A stretch of 64,000 bases of DNA from JAWLHU01 sp041690255 (GTDB lineage Bacteria; Bacillota; Sulfobacillia; Symbiobacteriales; Symbiobacteriaceae). Shown in pieces: positions 42,400-51,262 of this stretch. Location of the stretch: assembly GCA_041690255.1 (NCBI GenBank), contig JAWLHU010000005.1, positions 248,001-312,000 on the forward strand, written 5' to 3'. Positions within the stretch are counted from its first letter, which is position 1. Every line of letters starts with the position of its first letter. The notes below the pieces were generated by a model. The model did not search any database and was not told the DNA's origin. It saw only the letters and a program-made list of their open reading frames with translations. The position numbers and the translations under genes were made by a program.

Positions 42400-42987
42400 T
42401 TAGACAAGGAATGCGAGGGTGAATGCGAGCGTGATGGTCAGGGTGGACCGGACGGTGCCAAAGACGAGGAAGAGTGAGAGGGCAGCTACGATCGTCGGCA
42501 TATTGACCGGCTCCGGCATTCCCAGGCGCTGATGCAGGTGGACCCACCAGATCACCTGGAGGACGATCGCAGCCAGTGCGACGAAGACGCCGAGGACTGG
42601 AATGGCTGCGAAGATGGCCAGCAGGTTAATGCCTGCCATCATCCATGGAAGGGCGTGCCCGTATTTCTCCGCCCAGTCAGCGGGAAGCTCGGGCTTCGCC
42701 TGCTCGTACACAAAGCGGACGATCGGCAGCAGGTACTGAAGTACCACAAAGGTCGCTACGAGTCGGGCAAGCAGTGTGACGGCAAACTCACTGACCACAG
42801 CGCTCGGTTCACCCAACAGGCCTGCGAGGAAGTTGAAGGAGAAGAGAGCGTCCACAACCGCCGCAACGATGGCAAGTGTGTAAGCCGCCTGCGTTACTCT
42901 CTGCTGCTCTGCAGCATCGGGCGTCGTCAATACACGATCCAAAACGAGCCGATGATTGCGGACAAAGGCGAACACAGTTCCGAACAT
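42400..42987 (-). CDS. Polytopic membrane protein, Yip1-like
   Basis: 195 aa from ATG 42987, supported by CAGGAGGT upstream. About five hydrophobic helices beginning near residue 40. The N-terminus (FGTVFAFVRNHRLVLDRVLTTPDAAEQQRV) is cytoplasmic. The overall plan resembles small Yip1/YIP-type membrane proteins, but no decisive motif is visible. Function unknown, monocistronic. Confidence 0.65.
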   Translation of the reverse strand: MFGTVFAFVRNHRLVLDRVLTTPDAAEQQRVTQAAYTLAIVAAVVDALFSFNFLAGLLGEPSAVVSEFAVTLLARLVATFVVLQYLLPIVRFVYEQAKPELPADWAEKYGHALPWMMAGINLLAIFAAIPVLGVFVALAAIVLQVIWWVHLHQRLGMPEPVNMPTIVAALSLFLVFGTVRSTLTITLAFTLAFLV

Positions 42988-43042
42988 GGGGCCACCTCCT
43001 GTCAAATCACTCCTCCCAATCATACCATATTATAACAGGAAA

Positions 43043-44524
43043 TCAATCCCTATTTTGATGAGTAATAGGTGATCTTCCCTTGCTCATTCCCGGAAGATGG
43101 CGCTTCAGGCGGAACCAGAAGGTCGCTCCGGCCCCCGGTTGGCTGATCACGCCGACCGTCCCGCCGTGGGCCTCCACAAGCGACTTGACGATCGCCAGCC
43201 CCAGCCCCGCCCCCTTGTGCCCCTGCCCGTTGCCCGCGCCCTGGTAGAACCGGCGAAAGACTCGGCTCGCCTCCTCGGGCGCCAGGCCCGGGCCCCGGTC
43301 GATCACCCGTACCTCCAGCTCATCCGCCTCGACTGCCGCCTCCAGCCGTACCGGCTCGCCCGGCGGGCTGAAGCGGACGGCGTTGGCCACCAGGTTGTTC
43401 AGGACCTGATGCAACCGGCTCCTGTCCCCGTAAAACCGGCTCTGCGCAGCCTCAGGAGCCATCTGAAGCGCCAGGGGTACACCGTCGGGGTGCAAAAAGC
43501 CCTCAGCAAACTCCGCCAGCCAGGAGCCCACGGAGATCTCCTGAAGCTGCAGCTCAGCCTGTCCCGCCTCGAGCCTGGCCACATCGAACAGGTCGTCGAC
43601 GAGTTGGGCGAGCCGGGCCGATTCGGTAGCAATGATCTCGTAGTACCGGAGGCGCTTCTCTTCGGTCGGGACCACCCCGTCGCGCAGCGCTTCGGCAAAC
43701 CCCCGGATCGATGTGAGCGGCGTCCGAATCTCGTGCGAGGCGACGGCCAGGAGCGCCTTGCGGGACTCCTCCGACCGGCGCAGGCCGTCCACCAGGGCCT
43801 GGAGCCGTTCGGCCATGTGGTTAAAGTGGCCGGCCAGGTCGGCGATCTCATCGCTCCCACTCTCGGGCGCCCGGCTGGCCAGGTTCCCCTCGGCCAGGGA
43901 GCGGGCCGCCTCCCCGGTCTTGTGGAGCCGGCTGACCATCTCCCGGCTGACCACGAAGGAGACGATCAGAGCGACGACCAGCAGGATCAGCAGCATGAGA
44001 TTGAGCCGGCGGCTGATGCCACGGGCCAGATCCTCGACGTACGTGGTGGACCGGAGGACGACGATCATGCCGCCGTTGAGCTGCGGGGCGTCGACCTCCA
44101 GGGGGACCGCGGCGATCAGCACGCTGCCGACCCCGTCGATCTGCCGGGCGATCGCCCGGCCGAAGAGGGGCCGGCGCATCAGCGCCTGGAGCGACTGCGG
44201 GGGGATCTGCAGGTCCTGCAACTCCTCCCGATTGGCCCGCACGGGCTTCCCTGATGCATCCACCACCACAAAGGCCTCCTCGGTTACCACCAGGTCGACG
44301 ATCTCGACCAGCAAGCGCAGGGCGACCCGTCCATCCAGAAAGCTGTGCGGCCCCAGGCGGCTGCGGATCTGCTTGCCAATGTTCCGGGCCTGTTCCTCCA
44401 GCCGCTCCTGCTCCTTCTCCATGACCACCCGCTCCACAAAGCGCGGGAGGATCAGACCGGCGCTCGAGGCGACCAGGCCGACCAGGACAAGGTAGGTGAT
44501 CAGTAGCTTTGTCCCTATACGCAT
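43043..44524 (-). CDS. Sensor histidine kinase
   Basis: 493 aa. Transmembrane helices at about 8-28 and 173-195 bracket a 145-residue extracytoplasmic sensor. HAMP follows (about 195-248), then HisKA with ASHEIRTPLTSIRGFAEAL (phospho-accepting His near residue 263). The HATPase domain contains LNNLVANAVRF (N box), VIDRGPGLAPEE (G1) and GAGLGLAIVKSLVEAHGG (G2). It ends in a short basic tail. Encoded 3 bases after the cognate response regulator. Signal unknown. Confidence 0.94.
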   Translation of the reverse strand: MRIGTKLLITYLVLVGLVASSAGLILPRFVERVVMEKEQERLEEQARNIGKQIRSRLGPHSFLDGRVALRLLVEIVDLVVTEEAFVVVDASGKPVRANREELQDLQIPPQSLQALMRRPLFGRAIARQIDGVGSVLIAAVPLEVDAPQLNGGMIVVLRSTTYVEDLARGISRRLNLMLLILLVVALIVSFVVSREMVSRLHKTGEAARSLAEGNLASRAPESGSDEIADLAGHFNHMAERLQALVDGLRRSEESRKALLAVASHEIRTPLTSIRGFAEALRDGVVPTEEKRLRYYEIIATESARLAQLVDDLFDVARLEAGQAELQLQEISVGSWLAEFAEGFLHPDGVPLALQMAPEAAQSRFYGDRSRLHQVLNNLVANAVRFSPPGEPVRLEAAVEADELEVRVIDRGPGLAPEEASRVFRRFYQGAGNGQGHKGAGLGLAIVKSLVEAHGGTVGVISQPGAGATFWFRLKRHLPGMSKGRSPITHQNRD

Positions 44525-44527
44525 AGC

Positions 44528-45238
44528 TTATCGCTCACCTGTCTCGAACTTGTAGCCCACACCCCAGACGGTCTTGATATACCGCGGCTTCTCGGGATCG
44601 GGCTCGACCTTCTTGCGAATGCGCTGGATGTGGACATCGACGGTGCGGAAGTCCCCGTAGAAGGAGTAGTCCCAGACCTTCTCCAGCAATTGCTCCCGGG
44701 TGAAGGCCCGGTGGGGGTTCTGGGCGAGGGTGGCCAGCAGGTCGAACTCCTTGGGGGGGCAGTCCACGGGCGTCCCGGCGACCACCAGGCTCCGGCCGGC
44801 CAGGTCGATCGTGAAGTCGGCAAACGTGAGACGCTCCGGCGGTGTGGGGCCGCCTGCTGCCGCAGTTGCTGCACCCCTCTCCGCCCGCCTCAGGACCACC
44901 CTGACCCGTGCCACCAGTTCCCGGGGGCTGAACGGCTTGGTCACGTAGTCCTCCGCACCCATCTCCAGCCCGAGCACCTTGTCCAGCTCGTCGCCCCGGG
45001 CGGTCAACATGATGATCGGAATCCCGTCCCGGACCAGTTCGCGGGTCACCTCCATGCCACCCATTCGGGGCATGTTCAGGTCGAGGACGATCAGGGCCGG
45101 GCGGAGCCGGCGCGCCATCTCCACCGCCTGGACTCCGTCGTTCGCCTCCTCAACGGTGAACCCCTCCTGCTCCAGATAGAGCCGGCAGAGCTCGCGAATG
45201 TTCGGCTCGTCATCGACCACGAGGACCAGCTTTGACAC
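44528..45238 (-). CDS. OmpR/PhoB family response regulator
   Basis: 236 aa. Receiver domain with acidic pocket DDE at residues 9-11, phosphorylation site D53 (VLDLNMPRMGG) and the conserved Lys in YVTKPFSP. A short Ala-rich linker (RGAATAAAGG) is followed by a winged-helix DNA-binding domain ending KPRYIKTVWGVGYKFE. GTG 45238 follows GGAGGT by nine bases. First gene of the two-component operon; its promoter must lie in or beyond the G-rich minisatellite upstream. Confidence 0.95.
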   Translation of the reverse strand: MSKLVLVVDDEPNIRELCRLYLEQEGFTVEEANDGVQAVEMARRLRPALIVLDLNMPRMGGMEVTRELVRDGIPIIMLTARGDELDKVLGLEMGAEDYVTKPFSPRELVARVRVVLRRAERGAATAAAGGPTPPERLTFADFTIDLAGRSLVVAGTPVDCPPKEFDLLATLAQNPHRAFTREQLLEKVWDYSFYGDFRTVDVHIQRIRKKVEPDPEKPRYIKTVWGVGYKFETGER

Positions 45239-45357
45239 AGTACGCCACCTCCGGTGTCAGGTGCAGGGCTCTCTCCAAGATTCGGGGGGAGGGGGATCGC
45301 TTCCTTCAGCGTACCACGTCGGTACGACCAGCACGTGACCAGCGTATGAACAACGTG

Positions 45358-45676
45358 TGAACGGCGGGAGACATCGGCGGGCGGCGAGGAACATCGGCGG
45401 GCGGGCGAGGAACATCGGCGGGCGGCGAGAAACGGCGGCGGGCGGGCGGGAGACATCGGCGGGCGGGCGGGAGACATCGGCGGGCGGCGAGAAACGGCGG
45501 CGGGCGGGCGGGAGACATCGGCGGGCGGACGAGGAACATCGGCGGGCGGCGAGGAGACATCGGCGGGCGGGCGGGAGACATCGGCGGGCGGCGAGAAACG
45601 GCGGCGGGCGGGCGGGAGACATCGGCGGGCGGACGGGGAACATCGGCGGGCGGCGAGAAACGGCGGCGAGAAATGG
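45358..45676. repeat. G-rich 20-21 bp minisatellite between the two-component and pyr promoters
   Basis: About fifteen tandem units of 20 or 21 bp, most starting ACATCGGCGGGCGG and ending in CGAGGA, CGAGAA or CGGGAG. A second unit type starts ACGGCGGCGGGCGG, and the two alternate in a partial higher-order pattern. The plus strand carries many GGGCGGGCGGG runs able to form G-quadruplexes. On the minus strand the frames read Pro/Ala/Arg repeats (PPADVSRPPADVS), but there is no RBS and the 20-mers shift frame, so I regard it as non-coding. Confidence 0.93.
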
Positions 45677-45689
45677 CCCGGACGCCCCC

Positions 45690-45718
45690 TTGACCAGGCC
45701 AATCATGAGTGGTAGTGT
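45690..45718 (+). promoter_or_regulatory. Promoter of the pyr operon
   Basis: TTGACC, a 17-base spacer and TAGTGT. It starts 14 bases past the minisatellite. Initiation near 45725 gives a leader of about 170 bases before pyrR. Confidence 0.65.
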
Positions 45719-45745
45719 GAGCATGATGGAATGCTACTTTAACCC

Positions 45746-45759
45746 AGTCCCGTGAGGCT
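45746..45759 (+). promoter_or_regulatory. PyrR-binding loop of the pyr attenuator
   Basis: AGTCCCGTGAGGCT matches every position of the PyrR consensus ARUCCNGNGAGGYU. UMP-bound PyrR would hold this anti-antiterminator and so favour the downstream terminator. Confidence 0.9.
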
Positions 45760-45843
45760 GGTAAGGAGCAGGCAACTGCATCGGGTGCAGACCAGGGCGC
45801 CGGGGAATCCCCCACGGCCCCGGGGCCTACATTGGCAGCTGAC

Positions 45844-45874
45844 CTCCTTGCCCTGAACGGGCAGGGAGTTTTTT
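45844..45874 (+). terminator. Attenuator terminator of the pyr operon
   Basis: CTCCTTGCCC pairs with GGGCAGGGAG (one G-U) around TGAAC, followed by six Ts, 24 bases before pyrR. The GC-rich leader between the PyrR loop and this stem can form the competing antiterminator. Confidence 0.88.
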
Positions 45875-45897
45875 GTATCCCTCAGGAGGTGGATCCC

Positions 45898-46440
45898 ATG
45901 ATAGAGCCCAAGGCCCTGTTAATGGACGCCGCGCAGATGAACCGTGCCCTTTCCCGGATTGCCCATGAGATCATCGAACGGAACAAGGGAATCGAGAGCG
46001 TGGCGCTGGTCGGCATCCGCCGGCGTGGTGTCCCCCTGGCCCAGCGGCTGGCAGAGCGGCTCCAGGAGTTCGAGGGCAGGACGGTGCCGGTGGGCATCCT
46101 GGACATCACCCTCTATCGGGACGACCTGACCGAGCTCTCCTCCGTGCCGCTGATCCACAAGAGCGAGGTCAACTTCAAGCTGCCCGGCACGGTCGTCGTC
46201 CTGGTGGATGATGTCCTCTACACCGGTCGGACCGTGCGGGCCGCGCTCGATGCGCTCCTGGACATCGGGCGCCCGTCGGTGATCCAACTGGCCGTCCTGA
46301 TCGACCGCGGCCACAGAGAGCTGCCGATTCGAGCCGATTACGTGGGCAAGAACGTCCCCACGTCCAAGCGGGAGGTTGTCGAGGTACACCTGACCGAGGT
46401 GGACGGCGACGAGTTTGTGGCGCTGTACGATCTACCCTAG
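45898..46440 (+). CDS. pyrR: PyrR bifunctional regulator / uracil phosphoribosyltransferase
   Basis: 180 aa from ATG 45898, behind CAGGAGGT. PyrR binds pyr mRNA with UMP/UTP to enforce attenuation and has weak uracil phosphoribosyltransferase activity. The PRPP loop is VVLVDDVLYTGRTVRAAL near residues 100-115. Other family boxes are VALVGIRRRGVPLAQRL, GILDITLYRDDL, and RADYVGKNVPTSKREVVEVHL at the C-terminus. First gene of pyrRBCKDE, controlled by its own leader. Confidence 0.97.
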   Translation: MIEPKALLMDAAQMNRALSRIAHEIIERNKGIESVALVGIRRRGVPLAQRLAERLQEFEGRTVPVGILDITLYRDDLTELSSVPLIHKSEVNFKLPGTVVVLVDDVLYTGRTVRAALDALLDIGRPSVIQLAVLIDRGHRELPIRADYVGKNVPTSKREVVEVHLTEVDGDEFVALYDLP

Positions 46441-46493
46441 GGCGTCCCAAAGGGACGGCCTAAGGCCGGCACAATCGCACAAGGAGGCAGACC

Positions 46494-47426
46494 ATGGCCG
46501 GACTGAAGCGGAAGGATATCCTGGGCCTGAAGGATCTCTCGGTCGATGAGCTCGACCTGATCCTGAACACGGCCGACACGCTGAAAGACATTGCGACCAG
46601 ACCGATCAAGAAGGTGCCAACCCTCCGGGGCAAGTCGCTCGTCACCCTCTTTTACGAGAACTCAACCCGTACCGCCAAGTCGTTCGAACTGGCGGGCAAG
46701 TACCTCTCCGCCGACGTGATCAACGTCTCGGTCTCCTCGTCCTCGGTCCAGAAGGGGGAGACCCTGAAAGATACCGCCCGGAACCTGGAGGCAATGGGTG
46801 TCGATGCGGTCGTCATGCGCCATTCCATGGGCGGCGCCCCGCAGATCCTGTCCCGGTACCTGAAGGCCTCGGTGATCAACGCCGGCGACGGCATGCACGA
46901 GCACCCGAGCCAGGGGCTGCTGGACATGCTGACGATCCGGCAGAAGAAGGGCTCCTTCAAGGGTCTGAAGGTCGCCATTATCGGCGACTCCTACCACAGC
47001 CGGGTGGCCCGGTCGAATATCTACGGGCTGACCAAGTACGGCGCAGAGGTCTGGCTGGCCGGCCCGGCGACCATGCTGCCTCAGGGCTATGAGGAGTACG
47101 GCGTCAAGGTGACCACCAAAGTCGATGAGGCGCTGGAGGGGGCCGATGTGGTCAACGTCCTGCGGCTTCAGTTGGAGCGGCAGGAGAGGGGGCTCTTCCC
47201 GTCGATTGCTGAGTACCACCGGCTCTGGGGCGTCAGCGAGCGGCGGCTGAAGCTGGCCAAGCCCGACGCCCTGCTCATGCACCCAGGCCCCATGAACCGG
47301 GGCGTGGAACTCTCGACCGCGATTGCCGACGGAAATCAGTCGGTGATCCTGGAACAGGTGACTAACGGCGTCGCCGTCCGCATGGCCCTGCTCTATCTGC
47401 TGCTTGGGGGAGGCGAATCCGCATGA
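46494..47426 (+). CDS. pyrB: Aspartate carbamoyltransferase catalytic subunit
   Basis: 310 aa; condenses carbamoyl phosphate with aspartate. Carbamoyl-phosphate box FYENSTRTAKSFE, with S56-T57-R58-T59. Aspartate-binding region VNVLRLQLERQ and HPGPMNRGVEL near the C-terminus. RBS CAAGGAGG upstream. No pyrI regulatory gene follows, as usual in Bacillota. The stop overlaps the pyrC start (ATGA). Two small hairpins without T-runs (CGTCCCaaaGGGACG and GGCCtaaGGCC) lie between pyrR and pyrB. Confidence 0.97.
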   Translation: MAGLKRKDILGLKDLSVDELDLILNTADTLKDIATRPIKKVPTLRGKSLVTLFYENSTRTAKSFELAGKYLSADVINVSVSSSSVQKGETLKDTARNLEAMGVDAVVMRHSMGGAPQILSRYLKASVINAGDGMHEHPSQGLLDMLTIRQKKGSFKGLKVAIIGDSYHSRVARSNIYGLTKYGAEVWLAGPATMLPQGYEEYGVKVTTKVDEALEGADVVNVLRLQLERQERGLFPSIAEYHRLWGVSERRLKLAKPDALLMHPGPMNRGVELSTAIADGNQSVILEQVTNGVAVRMALLYLLLGGGESA

Positions 47427-48715
47427 GCGTCCTGATTCGGGGAGGTCGGCTGCTCGATCCGGCAAACGGGGTGGACCGGATTGATGACCTACTGGTCGCC
47501 GACGGCAAGATCGTCGCGATCGGTGCGGGGCTCCAGGGGGACCAGGTCGTTGAAGCGGGTGGCAAGGTGGTCGCGCCGGGGTTCATCGATATCCACGTGC
47601 ACCTCCGTGTACCGGGGCAGGAATATAAGGAAGATATTCGTACGGGCACGGCGGCGGCGGTGCGCGGGGGCTTCACCGGCGTGGTCTGCATGCCCAATAC
47701 GAAGCCGGTGATCGACAACGTCCCGGTCGTCTCCTACGTGGTCAACCTGGCGGCCAAGGAAGGGCTCTGCCGGGTCTGGCCGACCGGCGCGATCACCAAG
47801 GGTTCCAAGGGCGACGAGTTGGCCGAGATCGGCGATATGTTCGAGGCCGGCATCGTGGCGGTGACCGATGATGGCCGCCCGGTCGATGACTCGGAGCGGA
47901 TGCGCCAGGCGATGATCTACGCCAAGCAGTTCGATCTCCTGGTCATGGACCACTGCGAGGACAAGTCGCTCTCCGCCGGCGGAGCCATGCACTACGGCAA
48001 GGTCTCATCGGAGCTGGGCCTGAAGGGGATCGCATCCGCCTCCGAGGAGGTCCACGTGGCCCGGGATATCCTGCTCTCGCTGGAGACCGGCGCCCGGGTC
48101 CACATTCAGCATATCTCCAGCCGGCGCTCGGTGGAGTTGCTGCGCTGGGGCAAGGCCATGGGCGCGAAGGTGAGCGCCGAGGCGACCCCGCACCACTTCA
48201 CCCTGACGGACCAGATCGTGGCCGATATGAACTACTCCACCAACACGAAGATGAACCCACCCCTCCGGGAGGAGGCGGACCGGGAGGCGATCATCGCCGC
48301 CATGGTGGATGGGACCATCGACATTATTGCGACGGACCACGCACCGCATCATATCGATGAAAAGGATGTGGAGTACCAGCAGGCGCTCTTCGGGATCACG
48401 GGGCTGGAGACGTCGGTCGGCCTCACCCTGGACCGGTTGGTGCGCCCGGGGATCCTCTCCCTGGAGCAGATGATCCTGATGATGTCGACCCGGCCGGCGA
48501 AGCTGGTGGGCGTGAAGCCCCCGGCAATTGTGGAGGGGGCGGAGGCGGATATCACGATCCTCGATCTCGAGAAGAGCTGGACCGTGCAGGTAGATGAGAT
48601 GGAGTCCAGGTCGAAGAACTCGCCGTTCATTGGCTGGACGCTGACCGGGGCGCCCCACGCGACGGTCGTGGGCGGCAAGCTCCGCATGCTGGAGATGAAG
48701 GTGGTCGCGGAATGA
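47423..48715 (+). CDS. pyrC: Dihydroorotase
   Basis: 430 aa zinc amidohydrolase closing carbamoyl-aspartate to dihydroorotate. Metal motif DIHVHLRVPGQEYKED with H58 and H60. Further boxes are GFTGVVCMPNTKP (substrate Asn), MDHCED, VHIQHISSRRS, EATPHHFTLTD, and IATDHAPHH with the catalytic Asp. Length and motifs are those of type I bacterial dihydroorotases. Overlaps pyrB and pyrK by four bases on each side. Confidence 0.97.
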   Translation: MSVLIRGGRLLDPANGVDRIDDLLVADGKIVAIGAGLQGDQVVEAGGKVVAPGFIDIHVHLRVPGQEYKEDIRTGTAAAVRGGFTGVVCMPNTKPVIDNVPVVSYVVNLAAKEGLCRVWPTGAITKGSKGDELAEIGDMFEAGIVAVTDDGRPVDDSERMRQAMIYAKQFDLLVMDHCEDKSLSAGGAMHYGKVSSELGLKGIASASEEVHVARDILLSLETGARVHIQHISSRRSVELLRWGKAMGAKVSAEATPHHFTLTDQIVADMNYSTNTKMNPPLREEADREAIIAAMVDGTIDIIATDHAPHHIDEKDVEYQQALFGITGLETSVGLTLDRLVRPGILSLEQMILMMSTRPAKLVGVKPPAIVEGAEADITILDLEKSWTVQVDEMESRSKNSPFIGWTLTGAPHATVVGGKLRMLEMKVVAE

Positions 48716-49545
48716 TTGCGCTGAAGGACTCTCGGGTGAAGGCTGCCTGGTTGCAGGAGATGGGGCTGGTCGTCGCGCACGAGGGCGATGGCGAGGTCTA
48801 CAAGCTGACCCTACGGGCGCCCGAGATCGCCCGGCGGGCGGTGGCCGGCCAGTTCGTGGAGGTCCGGCCGGTGCCGGGCCACTCGGCCTCGGTCGATCCG
48901 CTGCTCCGCCGCCCCTTCTCGCTCTGCGAGATCCGGCCGGAGGCGGGCGAGATCAGCCTGATCTACCGGGTGGTGGGGCGCGGGACCCGGGCGCTGGCGG
49001 CGATTGCCCCGGGCACGGAGCTGGATCTCATGGGGCCGCTGGGTCACTCCTTCCCGGATCCGAAGGTTGGCTCGGGTCGGTTGGTGCTGATCGGCGGCGG
49101 ACTGGGGATTCCGCCCATGGCGGCGGCGGCCCGGCGTGCCGTGGCGACCGGGCGTGAGGCGGTGGCGATCCTGGGCGCCCGGAGCCAGCGCTACCTGGCC
49201 GGCGCGGCCGAGGTGGCCGAGTCGGGCGTGGCGGTCGTCACCGTGACCGATGATGGCTCTGTGGGCGCTCGTGGATTCGTCACCCGGCCCCTGGAGGCGA
49301 TGCTGGCGGAGGGCTCTGTCGGCGAGGTCTGGGCCTGCGGCCCGGAGGTGATGCTCCAGGCTGTGAAGGAGCGCTGCGTCCGTGGCGGCGTGCCCTGCTT
49401 CGTCTCCGTGGAGCGCTTCATGGCCTGCGGCTTCGGCGCCTGCCTTGGCTGCACGGTGCCGAAGGCAGGGGCCGCGGGATACCTGAAGACCTGCCAGGAT
49501 GGCCCGGTCTTTGCCGCGGAGGAGGTGGAACTCGGTGGCTTCTAA
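48712..49545 (+). CDS. pyrK: Dihydroorotate dehydrogenase electron transfer subunit
   Basis: 277 aa. FAD domain with RRPFSLCEI, NAD-binding domain with LVLIGGGLGIPPMAAAAR, and the C-terminal [2Fe-2S] site CGFGACLGCTVP with a later Cys in KTCQDGPVF. PyrK passes electrons from PyrD flavin to NAD+. The N-terminal 25 residues (MIALKDSRVKAAWLQEM) are a short extension before the barrel. Overlaps the pyrD start by eleven bases. Confidence 0.94.
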   Translation: MIALKDSRVKAAWLQEMGLVVAHEGDGEVYKLTLRAPEIARRAVAGQFVEVRPVPGHSASVDPLLRRPFSLCEIRPEAGEISLIYRVVGRGTRALAAIAPGTELDLMGPLGHSFPDPKVGSGRLVLIGGGLGIPPMAAAARRAVATGREAVAILGARSQRYLAGAAEVAESGVAVVTVTDDGSVGARGFVTRPLEAMLAEGSVGEVWACGPEVMLQAVKERCVRGGVPCFVSVERFMACGFGACLGCTVPKAGAAGYLKTCQDGPVFAAEEVELGGF

Positions 49546-50659
49546 GCTAGAGGTCTCGCTCTTTGGCCGTACGTTCAAGAATCCAGTATGGCCCGCCTCC
49601 GGCTGCTTTGGCTATGGCCGGGAGTTCGCGGATCATGTCGATCTGGCGCAGATCGGGGCGATCTGTGTCAAGGGCACATCGCCGGAGCCCTGGCTGGGGA
49701 ACGCCGGGACCCGGGTGGTGGAGACGCCGGGCGGCATGCTGAACGCCATCGGGCTGCAGAATCCGGGCGTCGACCACTTCCTGAACGTGGACTGGCCCTG
49801 GCTCCGGTCGATCGGGGCGACGGTGATCGTCAACATTGTCGGGCGCACGGTCGAGGAGTATGTCGAGGTGGCCCGCCGGCTGGAGGGCTCGGGCGTGGCG
49901 GGAGTCGAGCTGAACATCTCCTGCCCGAACGTGAAGGAGGGCGGCCTCGCTTTCGGTACATCCATCAAGGGAGCGACCGAGGTGACAGCGGCGGTCCGCC
50001 AGGCGACCAGCCTGCCGCTGATCGTGAAGCTCTCGCCAAACGTGACGAACATTGTCGACTTCGCCCTCGCTGTGGAGTCCGCCGGGGCCGATGCGGTCTC
50101 GGTGATCAATACCCTGCTTGGCATGTCGATCGACATTCGCAAGAAGAAGCCGATCCTGGGGAACATCTTCGGTGGCCTCTCCGGGCCCGGCATCAAGCCG
50201 GTCGCCCTGCGGATGGTCTGGCAGGTGGCCGGGGCGGTCAAGATCCCGGTGATCGGCATCGGCGGTATCATGAACGGGGAGGACGCCGTGGAGTTCCTCA
50301 TGGCCGGTGCATCGGCCGTGCAGGTGGGGACCGCCTGCTTCGTAAACCCCAGGGCGCCGCTCCAGATTGCCGATGAGATCGCCGCATTTATGGATGAGAA
50401 TGGCTACAGCCAGGTGAGCGAGCTGATCGGAGCCGCCCGGCCCCAGACCGGAGCGGAGGGAAACCTGCCGAAGCTCGGTGAGACGGTCCGGCTGCAGGAG
50501 GTCTCCACGGGCAAGGCGGAGGGGCTCTCGTACGCCCCCGGAGGTGCGGGGGCCCCGGCTCCGGGCACTGCCCCGGCCCAGGCGACCCCGCCTAAGAAGG
50601 CGACCGGCCCCACCGCCGATGCGCTTCGCCAGTTCCTGAAGGATTCGGATCGGGCATAA
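49535..50659 (+). CDS. pyrD: Dihydroorotate dehydrogenase, class 1B, with C-terminal extension
   Basis: 374 aa from GTG 49535, set by GGAGGAGG upstream. FMN TIM-barrel oxidising dihydroorotate. Class 1B features are NPVWPASGCFGYG, NISCPNVKEGG with the active-site Cys, and IGIGGIMNGEDAVEFLMAGASAVQVGT. The class normally ends near residue 305. Here a further 65-70 residues follow, Pro/Ala-rich (GAGAPAPGTAPAQATPP) and closing with a helix-like GPTADALRQFLKDSDRA. The enzyme core looks intact; the tail is unexplained. Confidence 0.95.
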   Translation: MASKLEVSLFGRTFKNPVWPASGCFGYGREFADHVDLAQIGAICVKGTSPEPWLGNAGTRVVETPGGMLNAIGLQNPGVDHFLNVDWPWLRSIGATVIVNIVGRTVEEYVEVARRLEGSGVAGVELNISCPNVKEGGLAFGTSIKGATEVTAAVRQATSLPLIVKLSPNVTNIVDFALAVESAGADAVSVINTLLGMSIDIRKKKPILGNIFGGLSGPGIKPVALRMVWQVAGAVKIPVIGIGGIMNGEDAVEFLMAGASAVQVGTACFVNPRAPLQIADEIAAFMDENGYSQVSELIGAARPQTGAEGNLPKLGETVRLQEVSTGKAEGLSYAPGGAGAPAPGTAPAQATPPKKATGPTADALRQFLKDSDRA

Positions 50660-50674
50660 CGAGGAGGAGAGTGC

Positions 50675-51262
50675 ATGATCACGCCAGATGACGTCTTTGC
50701 GATCCTGCGGGAGACCGGCACGCTGCGAGAGGGCCACTTCCGGCTCACCTCGGGCCGCCATTCTGACCGCTTCTTCCTCATGCCCCACGCCTTCCAGTTC
50801 CCCGCCCAGACCGAGCAACTCTGCGCCGGCCTGGCTGAGCTCTTCGCCGACGACCAGGTCGAGACGGTCATCGGTCCGGCCACCGGGGGGATCATCCTCG
50901 CCTACGAGGTGGCCCGCCAGTTGGGCAAGCTGTATGGCCGCCCCGTCCGTGCGGTCTTCACCGAGAAGACCGAGGAGGGGGGCATGGCCCTGAAGCGCCA
51001 GTGGACGCTCCGCCCGGGCGAGCGGGTGCTCATGGTGGAGGATGCGGTGACCACCGGTGGCTCGGTCCAGAAGGCGATCGATGCAGTCCGGGGCTTCGAG
51101 CCGGCGATTGTGGGTGTGGCCTGCATCGTGGACCGGTCCAATGGCAACGCGGACTTCGGTGTCCCGCTGCGCTCGCTCGTGCAGGTCCAGGTCGAGTCCT
51201 GGACGGCGGAGGAGTGCCCGCTCTGCAAGCAGGGGATTGAGCTGATCCGTCCCAAGGGGTAG
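50675..51262 (+). CDS. pyrE: Orotate phosphoribosyltransferase
   Basis: 195 aa. Adds ribose phosphate to orotate. PRPP loop VLMVEDAVTTGGSVQKAI near residues 117-132. N-terminal substrate region REGHFRLTSGRHSDRFF and the hood lysines in FTEKTEEGGMALKR. The C-terminus has CPLCKQGIELI, with a Cys pair not needed for catalysis. RBS GAGGAGGAG upstream. Last gene of the pyr operon; carA and carB are not present here. Confidence 0.96.
   Translation: MITPDDVFAILRETGTLREGHFRLTSGRHSDRFFLMPHAFQFPAQTEQLCAGLAELFADDQVETVIGPATGGIILAYEVARQLGKLYGRPVRAVFTEKTEEGGMALKRQWTLRPGERVLMVEDAVTTGGSVQKAIDAVRGFEPAIVGVACIVDRSNGNADFGVPLRSLVQVQVESWTAEECPLCKQGIELIRPKG

Noticed and set aside
45257..45815. Minus-strand Pro/Ala/Arg-rich ORFs over the G-rich minisatellite
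   Set aside because: The 20-bp units shift the frame, there is no RBS, and the ORFs run into the pyr promoter.
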